This document shows positions 1 to 6,149 of a DNA stretch of 8,686 bases, piece by piece (the stretch's first letter is position 1; each line of letters begins with the position of its first letter). Source of the stretch: Campylobacterota bacterium (GTDB taxonomy: Bacteria > Campylobacterota > Campylobacteria > Campylobacterales > Sulfurovaceae); assembly GCA_013153345.1 (NCBI GenBank), contig JAADEQ010000123.1, positions 1 to 8,686 on the forward strand. The letters run 5' to 3'. The notes under the pieces were generated by a model, which was not told the origin of the DNA, did not search any database, and was given only the letters and a program-made list of their open reading frames with translations. The translations under genes and the position numbers were made by a program.

Positions 1-195
1 TAGCTCACCTAACTCCCCAAGATAGCTTCTTGTATCATCTCCTCTAAAGATTCTAATATCTGGTAAGATTAGAGCCTTTTTATCAAGATAATCAAAAACC
101 GCCTTAGCCCTCTTTGCCTCTTTTAGGTTATCAACTAAAAATATCCTCTCTTTTGGATTTTTTTGTAGATACTCAAATAGATTTGCTTGATTCAC
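1..195 (-). CDS. mfd: Transcription-repair coupling factor Mfd, N-terminal fragment (runs off the window)
   Basis: Only the first 65 codons are present; the gene continues beyond base 1. Mfd is the ATP-dependent translocase that removes RNA polymerase stalled at DNA lesions and recruits UvrA. The visible part corresponds to the start of the UvrB-like damage-recognition region: an N-terminal NLFEYL helix, a strand ending in VDN, and the segment LPDIRIFRGDDTRSYLGEL. The last segment matches the family pattern in which a Pro-Asp 'LPD' strand is followed by a short loop and a helix; the GDD-RS form is what I recall from Campylobacterota Mfd. The start is GTG at 195-193, with an AAGGA Shine-Dalgarno sequence at 207-203, seven bases upstream and inside the end of gpsA. 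Only three bases separate it from the gpsA stop, so it is probably translated from the gatB operon. No helicase motif falls inside the window, so the name rests on a short stretch. Confidence 0.75.
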   Translation of the reverse strand, partial: MNQANLFEYLQKNPKERIFLVDNLKEAKRAKAVFDYLDKKALILPDIRIFRGDDTRSYLGELGEL

Positions 196-198
196 TCC

Positions 199-1089
199 CT
201 AATCCTTACTCAATAAATCTTTTAGACTATCTAAAGGCTCTTTACCCCCCAAAAGATTATTAACCTCATTTGCAATTGGAAGATAGATACCCTTCTCTTC
301 TCCAATCTCCACTACTGCCTTTGTAGTAGCCACTCCCTCAGCTACCTCCCCTAACTCCTCTAATATCTCTTCTAATCTCTTTCTCTTAGCCAAATTAAAC
401 CCTACTCTATAGTTTCTAGATAGATTTGAGCTTGCAGTTAAAAACAGATCTCCTGCACCTCCAAGGGAGAGAAAAGTATCTTTTTTAGCTCCAAAAAACT
501 CTCCAAATCTACTCATCTCCACAAGCCCTCTAGATATCAATGCAGCTCTTGCATTATTCCCAAGCTCCAAGCCATCGCAAACTCCTGCTGCAATTGCAAT
601 AATATTCTTATATGCCCCAGCAACCTCAGCTCCAATTACATCATCATCAACATAGGCTTTAATAAAAGATGGCATTGCATTAGCAAACTCTTTTGCAAGC
701 TCCAAATTGGTTGAGCTAACAACAAGAGCAGTTGGCAAAGATTTCATAACCTCAGCCGCAAATGAGGGACCACTAAGAAAACTTAACTGATTCTCTTTTA
801 CAAACTCTCCATACACCTCATTTAAAAACTTCCCACTACTAACCTCAATCCCTTTAGCAGCAACCAAAATCTTTTGTCCCCTATTTTTAAAATGTCTTCT
901 CATAAACTCTCTTACAAATTGAGTTGGAATTGCCATTACTAAATATGGATACTCCAGTGCCTCTTCTAATGGAATAAAATTTGGCAAATCTCTTTTTCTC
1001 CTTGAGCTAATTACAACATCATTTTTTTGGCTAAAAGCATAATTTAGGGCACTTCCCCATTTCCCTGCTCCAATAACTGCTATCTTCAT
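199..1089 (-). CDS. gpsA: NAD(P)H-dependent glycerol-3-phosphate dehydrogenase
   Basis: Cytoplasmic enzyme that reduces dihydroxyacetone phosphate to sn-glycerol-3-phosphate, the backbone for phospholipids and the acceptor used at the PlsC/PlsY stage. The 296-residue protein has the N-terminal Rossmann fold with the dinucleotide loop GAGKWG (7-12), the AAKG segment (77-80), SGPSFA (106-111), the conserved lysine in AYKN (K161), GGAGDL (210-215) and SRNYR (224-228) in the C-terminal substrate domain. It is somewhat shorter than the roughly 330 residues of many GpsA proteins but has all the motifs, so it looks complete. I chose ATG at 1089-1087, not the in-frame GTG four codons earlier. A GGAGG Shine-Dalgarno sequence sits at 1099-1095 with five-base spacing, and MKIAVIGAG is the usual beginning. 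The start lies one base after the stop of the upstream RCK gene, and the Shine-Dalgarno overlaps that gene's last codons, which implies coupled translation. Confidence 0.96.
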   Translation of the reverse strand: MKIAVIGAGKWGSALNYAFSQKNDVVISSRRKRDLPNFIPLEEALEYPYLVMAIPTQFVREFMRRHFKNRGQKILVAAKGIEVSSGKFLNEVYGEFVKENQLSFLSGPSFAAEVMKSLPTALVVSSTNLELAKEFANAMPSFIKAYVDDDVIGAEVAGAYKNIIAIAAGVCDGLELGNNARAALISRGLVEMSRFGEFFGAKKDTFLSLGGAGDLFLTASSNLSRNYRVGFNLAKRKRLEEILEELGEVAEGVATTKAVVEIGEEKGIYLPIANEVNNLLGGKEPLDSLKDLLSKD

Positions 1090-1090
1090 C

Positions 1091-1786
1091 TTAACCTCCA
1101 CACTCTAATTCAAATCTCTTAATATCTTCTTCTTTTCCAACTACAACAATAATATCATTTGGGTCAATCTTATGGTCAAATCCAACCGTATTAAATACAA
1201 ACTGATTCCCAAGCTCCTCATCAATCATTCCAATAAAGATAATATTATATCTCTCAAAATCTATCTCGCTCAATTTTTTTCCATTTAAAGGGGAGTTTGG
1301 CCCAATTTTAATCTCTTTAAAAATATACCCATGACTCTTATTAATAAAGCCTTGAAGAAACTTAGTTGCTACTGGAATTGTTAAGGTATGCTTAATAATA
1401 TTTGCACTAATTGTATATATATCAATTACCCTATTGGCTCCTGCCATCTTTAACTTATCACTAACATGAATTGAGTCAGAGATTGCAATAATATAGTTTT
1501 TTGGAAAGAGGTCTCTAAGAGATAGAGTTAAAAATAGATTCTCATGATTATTATCCATTGCACAAACCAAATAGAGCGACTCAGTAATATTTAAACTTAA
1601 AATAGTCTCATCACTCTCTAAATCAAATAAAATAGCTTCAAACTTATCACTCTTTGCCTTTTTAAACTCCTCCCTATCAATAACAGCCACCCTTACACTA
1701 GTCCCATACTCTCTTATTGAATTTGCAATAGTTCTCCCAAATCTTCCATATCCAAATATTAAGACATCCTTTTTTTGCTCTACCAT
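1091..1786 (-). CDS. Stand-alone RCK protein (TrkA-N plus TrkA-C domains), probable partner of the adjacent K+ channel
   Basis: Soluble 231-residue protein made only of a regulator-of-K+-conductance unit. Residues about 7-125 form a Rossmann-like TrkA-N domain with an intact nucleotide loop GYGRFG (12-17) and an acidic residue at the end of the second strand (D37). Residues about 153-228 form a TrkA-C domain. There is no membrane segment. It resembles the cytosolic half of the neighbouring channel: compare IDFERYNIIFIGM here with VDFKKYNITIFGV there, each followed by FVFN or FIFN. The two therefore look like paralogues. Its ATG at 1786-1784 overlaps the channel stop codon by seven bases, so the two are made together. 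Family knowledge says such proteins bind nucleotides or ions and gate K+ channels or Trk/Ktr transporters. Pairing with the adjacent channel is my inference; it could instead serve a Trk/Ktr system elsewhere. Confidence 0.85.
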   Translation of the reverse strand: MVEQKKDVLIFGYGRFGRTIANSIREYGTSVRVAVIDREEFKKAKSDKFEAILFDLESDETILSLNITESLYLVCAMDNNHENLFLTLSLRDLFPKNYIIAISDSIHVSDKLKMAGANRVIDIYTISANIIKHTLTIPVATKFLQGFINKSHGYIFKEIKIGPNSPLNGKKLSEIDFERYNIIFIGMIDEELGNQFVFNTVGFDHKIDPNDIIVVVGKEEDIKRFELECGG

Positions 1787-3363
1787 CTATAGCGCCCTAT
1801 AATATTATACTTCTTTTTAAAATACTCTAGACTTAATCTATGGCCCATTACAACTGCAATATCCCCCTCTTTAAAGCGATAACTCTTTGGAGGATTAAAT
1901 ATAAACTCCCCATCAACTCCATGCTGCACACCAAAGATAGTAATATTATACTTCTTAAAATCCACCTCTTCAATGGTTTTATTAATAATTAAAGATTTAG
2001 CACTAACATATATCTCATCAATTGTTGCCACATCTTTAAAGTTTAATATTGCATTTATCGCTTTATACATTGTTGGATATACAATTGAGGCAACAAGCAT
2101 TGAAGATGCTATCTCATATGGTAAAACCACTCTATCAGCCCCAGCTCTTTTATATCTATTAATTAATTTATGGCTACTAGCTCTTGCAATAATATCAATA
2201 TCTTTTGAGACACTCTTTGCATTTAGTGAAATATAGATATTTTCAATATCACTTCCAGTTAATGCAAGGAGTGTAATTTTTGCCTCAGGAGTATAGAATC
2301 TATTTAAAACCTCATATCTACTTGCATCATCACAAATTGCATTATGCCCATCATTAATGGCCTCTTGAACTCTTCTGCAATCCTTATCAAGCACAATATA
2401 AGGAATCTCATACTCATCTTTTAGATACTCTCTTAAAAATATCTTTGAAATCTGCCCATATCCACAAACAATTAAAAACTCTTTATTATTAATAAGCTGC
2501 TCAGCAACCCTCTCCTCTTTTAATTCAGTTAATTTCTCCGAAAAAGCTGAAACAATTACTGAAGTAGAGAATGATATCATCGTAATTCCCATAATTACAA
2601 TTACAAATGATACCATCCTTCCAGCAGAAGTTACTGGCGCAATATCTCCATATCCAACGGTTGTAATAGTAATAAAAGACCAATAGAGAGCATCAAAGAG
2701 ATTATGAATATTCTCATTTTGCTTCTCTTCTAAAATATAAATTGCTAACCCACCAATAAATACTACAAAAATAAGGAGTACAAAAAGAGTTAATAACTCA
2801 AATTTTCTATTTCCAATAACCTCCAAAAAGCGATATATACTCTTTGAGTGCTTTAGCAGCTTTAAAAATCTAAAGAGCACAAACACCTTTAGAAATCTAA
2901 ATTCTCTATATGCTGGAAGTATTGCCAAAAGGTCTATAATTGCTGGAATTGTAATCATATATGAGAGCTTCTTTAAAATAGCTCTCTTTAAAGCCCTATA
3001 GTAGTTTGGTTTAGTATTTAAAAACTTAGCCCTATTATACTCTTCTAAAATCTCCGCATGAATATCATTATATAGCCATAAATTAATTAAATACTCTATT
3101 AAAAATACAAACGAAGTAAAATAGGTAGCATAAAAATCCAAGATTGATCCAAGAGTTGGATGCTCAACCTCCCACATAAAAATAGCAACAGAGCTTACAA
3201 TCAAAAAGATTAAAAAATAATCAATATATTGCTTATACCTATTTTTTGGATTCTTTAAAAGGTCTCTAACTCTGTTTTTAAACTCAATATATCTTGGAGA
3301 GTGGGCAAGATATAGAAAAAAAGAGATAATTAAGGGTTCATCTCTTTTAGACTCACTAGACAT
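1780..3363 (-). CDS. Voltage-sensor-type six-TM potassium channel with cytosolic RCK domain
   Basis: Inner-membrane K+ channel, 527 residues. Likely segments are S1 about 46-64, S2 about 79-98, S3 about 134-150, S4 about 152-172, S5 about 188-211, pore helix and filter 222-240, and S6 about 249-273. The selectivity filter TTVGYGD is at 234-240. S4 carries basic residues at every third position (R153, R156, K159, R165, K168, K171; V162 breaks the series). S2 has E90 and S3 has D144 in IDLLAILP, the usual countercharges of a voltage sensor. A cytosolic RCK follows: TrkA-N from about 295 with GYGQIS (301-306), where the third glycine is replaced by serine, an acidic D326, and TrkA-C about 450-520. 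ATG 3363-3361 directly abuts the gatB TAA with no gap, and the Shine-Dalgarno is poor, so translation may depend on coupling. Ligand and voltage range cannot be read from the sequence. Confidence 0.93.
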   Translation of the reverse strand: MSSESKRDEPLIISFFLYLAHSPRYIEFKNRVRDLLKNPKNRYKQYIDYFLIFLIVSSVAIFMWEVEHPTLGSILDFYATYFTSFVFLIEYLINLWLYNDIHAEILEEYNRAKFLNTKPNYYRALKRAILKKLSYMITIPAIIDLLAILPAYREFRFLKVFVLFRFLKLLKHSKSIYRFLEVIGNRKFELLTLFVLLIFVVFIGGLAIYILEEKQNENIHNLFDALYWSFITITTVGYGDIAPVTSAGRMVSFVIVIMGITMISFSTSVIVSAFSEKLTELKEERVAEQLINNKEFLIVCGYGQISKIFLREYLKDEYEIPYIVLDKDCRRVQEAINDGHNAICDDASRYEVLNRFYTPEAKITLLALTGSDIENIYISLNAKSVSKDIDIIARASSHKLINRYKRAGADRVVLPYEIASSMLVASIVYPTMYKAINAILNFKDVATIDEIYVSAKSLIINKTIEEVDFKKYNITIFGVQHGVDGEFIFNPPKSYRFKEGDIAVVMGHRLSLEYFKKKYNIIGRYRW

Positions 3364-4794
3364 TTAACTCAGTCTCTGTTTTAAAAGCTCATTAACTTTT
3401 TGAGGATTTGCTGAACCTCTACTTGCCTTCATAACCTGTCCAACAAAATATCCAAACAGCTTCTCTTTTCCAGCTTTATACTCTGCCACTTTATCCTCAT
3501 TCTCTTTTAATACTTTATCAATAAGCTCCAAAATTGCGCTATCATCACTAACTTGCTTTAATCCAAGTTTCTCAATTATTGCATCAATATCTCTTTCCTC
3601 ATTCTCCATTAAATAATCTAATATATCTTTTGCACCTTTTCCAGAGATTGTCCCATCTGCAATCTTGCTAATTAAGCTTGCAAGAGTTTTTGCATCAACA
3701 GGAGAGCTTGTAATATCAAGATTCTCTTTTTTTAACCTTCCAATAAGCTCACTATTTAGCCAATTTACTGCACTCTTTGGCTCAACTCCAAGCTCAATTA
3801 ACTCCTCAAAATAGTTTGCAAGCTCTTTTTGAGCTGTAATAATTTGCGCATCTTCTTTTTTTATTTTAAGCTCATTAACATAGCGCTCAACCTTCTCATC
3901 TGGAAGCTCAGGCAGCTTGCTTCCCTCTTTTAGCATCTCCTCAGTTAAAATTACTGGTCTTAAGTCTGGGTCTGGAAAATAGCGATAATCTGCGCTATCT
4001 TCCTTTCCTCTCATTGATTTTGTAATCCCTTTATTTACATCAAAAAGTCTTGTCTCTTGAATAACCTCTTCTTCATAAACTCCATCCTCATACGCTTCAA
4101 TTTGACGCTCAACCTCATACTCAATTGCTTGCTTTACAAATCTAAATGAGTTTATATTTTTTATCTCAACCCTTGTTCCAAACTCCTTTTGCCCTTTTGG
4201 ACGAATTGAGACATTCACATCACATCTAAATGAGCCCTCTTGCATATTTGCATCGCTAATATCAATATATCTAACAATTGAGTGAAGCTTTTTTAAATAC
4301 TCAACTGCTTCATCACTGCTTCTTAAATCTGGCTCACTCACAATCTCAAGCAGTGGAGTATCAGCCCTATTTAAATCAACCTTTGAGATATTTCCCTCAT
4401 GAATATTTTTCCCAGCATCTGCTTCAAGATGAGCTCTTGTAATTCCTATTCTTTTTTGATTTCCTTTATTATCAGTTACAAAAATCTCGCCATTTTCCAC
4501 AATTGGAATATCAAATTGAGATATTTGATAAGCCTTTGGACTATCTGGATAGAAATAGCTTTTTCTATTAAAAATTGAGCGCTTATTAATTGTTGCATTA
4601 ACTGCATTTCCAAACTTAATTGCCTTAATTACAGCCTCTTTATTTAAAACAGGCAGCGCTCCTGGAAGCCCAAGGCAAGTTGGACAAGTATTGCTATTTT
4701 GATGCTCGGCAAAACTGGTTGGACATGCGCAAAAGATTTTTGATTTAGTATTTAATTGAACATGCACTTCAAGACCAATAATAACTTCAAACAT
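3364..4794 (-). CDS. gatB: Aspartyl/glutamyl-tRNA amidotransferase subunit B
   Basis: GatB is the kinase/transamidase and tRNA-binding subunit of GatCAB. The complex converts Glu-tRNA(Gln), and in many bacteria Asp-tRNA(Asn), to the amide form using ammonia from GatA. The 476-residue protein is full length. It has IGLEVHVQL (6-14), the CxC and CPTC cysteines (22, 24, 37, 40), [18 protein letters not shown] (76-93), HLEADAGK (122-129), LLEIVSEPD (148-156), [13 protein letters not shown] (184-196) and [10 protein letters not shown] (208-217). E9, H11, E124 and E150 match the metal/active-site positions I recall from the Staphylococcus aureus structure. The C-terminal YqeY-like tail ends in [18 protein letters not shown]. 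It is the first gene after a promoter, with AAGGA at 4806-4802 seven bases before the ATG, and heads an operon with the channel pair, gpsA and mfd. gatA and gatC are not in the window; separate gat genes are common. Confidence 0.97.
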   Translation of the reverse strand: MFEVIIGLEVHVQLNTKSKIFCACPTSFAEHQNSNTCPTCLGLPGALPVLNKEAVIKAIKFGNAVNATINKRSIFNRKSYFYPDSPKAYQISQFDIPIVENGEIFVTDNKGNQKRIGITRAHLEADAGKNIHEGNISKVDLNRADTPLLEIVSEPDLRSSDEAVEYLKKLHSIVRYIDISDANMQEGSFRCDVNVSIRPKGQKEFGTRVEIKNINSFRFVKQAIEYEVERQIEAYEDGVYEEEVIQETRLFDVNKGITKSMRGKEDSADYRYFPDPDLRPVILTEEMLKEGSKLPELPDEKVERYVNELKIKKEDAQIITAQKELANYFEELIELGVEPKSAVNWLNSELIGRLKKENLDITSSPVDAKTLASLISKIADGTISGKGAKDILDYLMENEERDIDAIIEKLGLKQVSDDSAILELIDKVLKENEDKVAEYKAGKEKLFGYFVGQVMKASRGSANPQKVNELLKQRLS

Positions 4795-4801
4795 TCCTTT
4801 T

Positions 4802-4830
4802 TCCTTAGAGATAAATTAAGAATAATTATA
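4802..4830 (-). promoter_or_regulatory. Probable sigma-70 type promoter and ribosome binding site of gatB
   Basis: In the 116-base gap before gatB the minus strand reads GGTATAATTATT, with a perfect TATAAT -10 box at 4830-4825. Transcription would start near 4818, giving a leader of about 24 bases that contains the AAGGA Shine-Dalgarno at 4806-4802. I see no convincing -35 box; in Campylobacterota this is usual, since their main promoters rely on the -10 box with T-rich upstream sequence. The whole gatB-to-mfd run probably starts here. Confidence 0.65.
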
Positions 4831-4850
4831 CCTTTTTGGTAATTAAAGGT
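4830..4850. repeat. Inverted repeat abutting the gatB -10 box, possible operator
   Basis: Six-base arms ACCTTT (minus 4850-4845) and AAAGGT (minus 4835-4830) are separated by nine bases. The inner arm shares its last base with the TATAAT box, so a protein bound here would cover the spacer region of the promoter. The arms are short and AT-rich, so chance is quite possible. Confidence 0.3.
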
Positions 4851-4910
4851 TGTTTTTAGCCCTATAAAATAAGTAAAAATAAAGATTAATATAAAAAAGC
4901 ATTAAGCTAA

Positions 4911-5399
4911 CTATTTTCTCTCAAATTTTCCTTTTTCTCTATTTTTAATAACTCTATCAAACCTATCAACTACTCCATTTAGCGCAATATAAACCCCACT
5001 AGTAGCATTTAGTAAATATCCATAAGCTAAAGCAAAATTTGCAGTCGCTTCAAGCTTTGATATAGAAAAAGGAACCATTGCTCCAGTAAACACAACTGCT
5101 TTATTAAGATTTAAACTAGCAACCTCTTTGGCACTTAAATCTATTGTATCTGTTCCATGAATTACAATAATTTTTGAGTAGTCTAAATTTTTAATATAGT
5201 TAGCTAGCTCTTCTCTATCTTTGTTAGTAAAATCAAGGGAGTCTTTATTTATCAAGGAGGTATAATTTAAAGTAGTAAACCACTTTTTTTCTATCTTTTC
5301 TAAAGCTTTATTGGAAGAGTCAACCTCTAATTTGCCACTAATTTTATTATATATCTTATTAAAAGTGCCACCTGTTGAGATTATAAATATATCATCCAT
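4911..5399 (-). CDS. Single-domain asparaginase-like protein (N-terminal catalytic domain only)
   Basis: Predicted cytoplasmic protein of 162 residues that matches only the N-terminal domain of bacterial L-asparaginases, which are normally about 330 residues. It keeps STGGT (8-12, nucleophile Thr12), a tyrosine at 17 that may stand for the loop tyrosine, DSLDFT (53-58, substrate-binding serine region), HGTDTID (81-87, second catalytic Thr-Asp) and NKAVVFTGAMVP (99-110, with K100 at the place of the catalytic lysine). It ends soon after the strand GVYIALNG (135-142). The sequence after the stop (4910-4795) encodes no C-terminal domain in any frame I read, so this does not look like a recent truncation. 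No signal peptide is visible. The gene follows the cytochrome c gene after 25 bases with no new promoter seen, so they are probably co-transcribed. Full-length asparaginases need the second domain to build the intersubunit active site, so hydrolysis of asparagine is plausible but unproven. Confidence 0.8.
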   Translation of the reverse strand: MDDIFIISTGGTFNKIYNKISGKLEVDSSNKALEKIEKKWFTTLNYTSLINKDSLDFTNKDREELANYIKNLDYSKIIVIHGTDTIDLSAKEVASLNLNKAVVFTGAMVPFSISKLEATANFALAYGYLLNATSGVYIALNGVVDRFDRVIKNREKGKFERK

Positions 5400-5404
5400 T
5401 ACTC

Positions 5405-5426
5405 AATCCCCAAAGGGGAAAGGATT
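5405..5426 (-). promoter_or_regulatory. GC-rich hairpin between cytochrome c and asparaginase-like genes, over the ribosome binding region
   Basis: The transcript can form UCCCC-UUU-GGGGA (minus 5419-5407), a five-base-pair stem with a three-base loop. It can alternatively pair AAUCC (5426-5422) with GGAUU (5409-5405). The GGGGA arm is the only Shine-Dalgarno-like run before the ATG at 5399. The structure could limit asparaginase translation, or protect or attenuate the cytochrome mRNA. No U-run follows, so it is not a typical terminator. Confidence 0.4.
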
Positions 5427-6084
5427 ATTTTAAGCTAGCAATATATGCAGCTAGTGCTTTAATATCCTCATCACTCATACCCTTAACTTGACCGCTCATT
5501 AAAGCACCCATTCCAGCCACATTTCTAGTTCCAGCTTTATACTCCATTAACTTCTTCTCAAGCTCTTCTGCACTTTGACCAGCAATTGGAGCAGATTTTC
5601 CAAGAGCTTTTGTCTTTCCATCAGCCCCATGACAAGATGCACACTTTGCATAAAGAGCCTTTCCTTTAGCTACTAAATCACCACTTGCTGCCTTTGCAGT
5701 TTGAGCCACCTTATCTGCTGCTTTATTTGCCGCCTCTTTTGTAGCCTCAACAGCTTTATTTGCTGCCTCTTTTGTTGCTTCAGCCGCCTTAGTTGCAGCC
5801 TCTTTAGTAGCCTCTACTGCCTCTTTAGCCTTTTGAGTAGTAGCCTTTACAGCCTCTTTTGTAGTCTCTGCTGCTTTATTTGCCGCCTCTTTTGTCGCCT
5901 CAACAGCTTTATTTGCTGCCTCTTTTGTAGTCTCTGTTGCCTTTGCTACTGCTGTATGTTGAGTAGTCTCTACCTTCTTCTCAACTTTTTGCTGCTCATT
6001 AGTCTGCTCATCTTGCTTATTATTACATCCATTAAATGAAAGCACTGCAGCTACTGCAACTGATAATACTAAAACTTTTTTCAT
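5425..6084 (-). CDS. Putative lipoprotein class I cytochrome c with Ala/Lys/Glu-rich repeat arm
   Basis: Exported protein of 219 residues in three parts. Residues 1-20 are a signal sequence ending FNGC, a degenerate lipobox that would make C20 the lipidated residue. Residues about 51-133 contain only A, T, K, E, N, V, Q and D, arranged as 11-residue repeats (consensus ATKEAANKAVE), and should be a long helix. Residues about 134-219 are a small class I cytochrome c: haem site CASCH (148-152), an axial methionine probably M196 (M192 or M203 possible), and the typical end MSDEDIKALAAYIASL. The haem domain would work in the periplasm carrying one electron; its partners cannot be read here. ATG 6084 has a strong AAGGAGAT at 6095-6088 and its own promoter. 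The asparaginase-like gene follows. The sequence also allows ordinary signal peptidase cleavage and a soluble protein, because the lipobox is weak. Confidence 0.92.
   Translation of the reverse strand: MKKVLVLSVAVAAVLSFNGCNNKQDEQTNEQQKVEKKVETTQHTAVAKATETTKEAANKAVEATKEAANKAAETTKEAVKATTQKAKEAVEATKEAATKAAEATKEAANKAVEATKEAANKAADKVAQTAKAASGDLVAKGKALYAKCASCHGADGKTKALGKSAPIAGQSAEELEKKLMEYKAGTRNVAGMGALMSGQVKGMSDEDIKALAAYIASLK
5713..5931 (-). repeat. 33-base coding tandem repeats (11-residue units) in the cytochrome c gene
   Basis: Residues 52-124 divide into seven units. Six are of 11 residues (52-62, 63-73, 74-84, 92-102, 103-113, 114-124) and one is of seven (85-91). Best-conserved positions are Thr-Lys-Glu-Ala at 2-5, then Lys8, Ala9 and Glu/Asp at 11. 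The DNA repeats too: on the plus strand GCTTTATTTGC and GCCTCTTTTGT recur with few changes. Such an array can gain or lose units by slippage or recombination. The pattern resembles the 11-mers of LEA group 3 proteins. Confidence 0.85.
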
Positions 6085-6087
6085 TAA

Positions 6088-6119
6088 ATCTCCTTCGTTC
6101 TTTTTATTTAAGTATTATA
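6088..6119 (-). promoter_or_regulatory. Probable sigma-70 type promoter and ribosome binding site of the cytochrome c gene
   Basis: In the 65-base gap after the queD-like gene the minus strand reads TATGATATAATACTT, with a perfect TATAAT at 6119-6114 preceded by TG-A, close to an extended -10. The start would be near 6107 and the leader about 22 bases, holding AAGGAGAT at 6095-6088. A TTGCGT lies 19 bases upstream of the -10 but is too far to trust as a -35 box. The T-rich upstream region suits Campylobacterota promoters. Confidence 0.65.
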
Positions 6120-6149
6120 TCATAAAATTTAAAAACAAACGCAAATAAC

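Noticed and set aside
1087..1101. Earlier GTG start for gpsA (four extra residues MEVK)
   Set aside because: The GTG would overlap the Shine-Dalgarno GGAGG and the end of the RCK gene; the ATG at 1089 has ideal spacing and the standard MKIAVIGAG beginning.
1973..2236. Plus-strand open frame of 87 codons with a hydrophobic translation
   Set aside because: It lies wholly inside the channel gene on the opposite strand, in its well-conserved RCK region. The frame arises from AT-rich antisense codons and has no independent support.
4868..4910. Possible terminator after the asparaginase-like gene
   Set aside because: The minus strand has AGC-TTAAT-GCT followed by T residues, but a three-base-pair stem is too weak to call a terminator.
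4795..4910. Remnant of a missing asparaginase C-terminal domain after the stop
   Set aside because: The stretch is short, AT-rich and full of stops, and it carries the gatB promoter; no asparaginase-like residues appear, so a decayed full-length gene is not supported.
5713..5931. Regular DNA repeats that could suggest a CRISPR array
   Set aside because: The units are adjacent 33-base coding repeats without unique spacers, in frame with a protein; no cas gene is near.
5701..6039. Plus-strand open frame of 112 codons, rich in Cys, Leu and Phe
   Set aside because: It is the antisense of the cytochrome c repeat arm; the Cys/Leu/Phe pattern is what Ala/Lys/Glu repeat codons give when read backwards. 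No ribosome binding site or known motif supports it.
6085..6149. Small RNA gene or riboswitch before the cytochrome gene
   Set aside because: The 65 bases are explained by a -10 box, a short leader and a ribosome binding site; no stable stem was seen.
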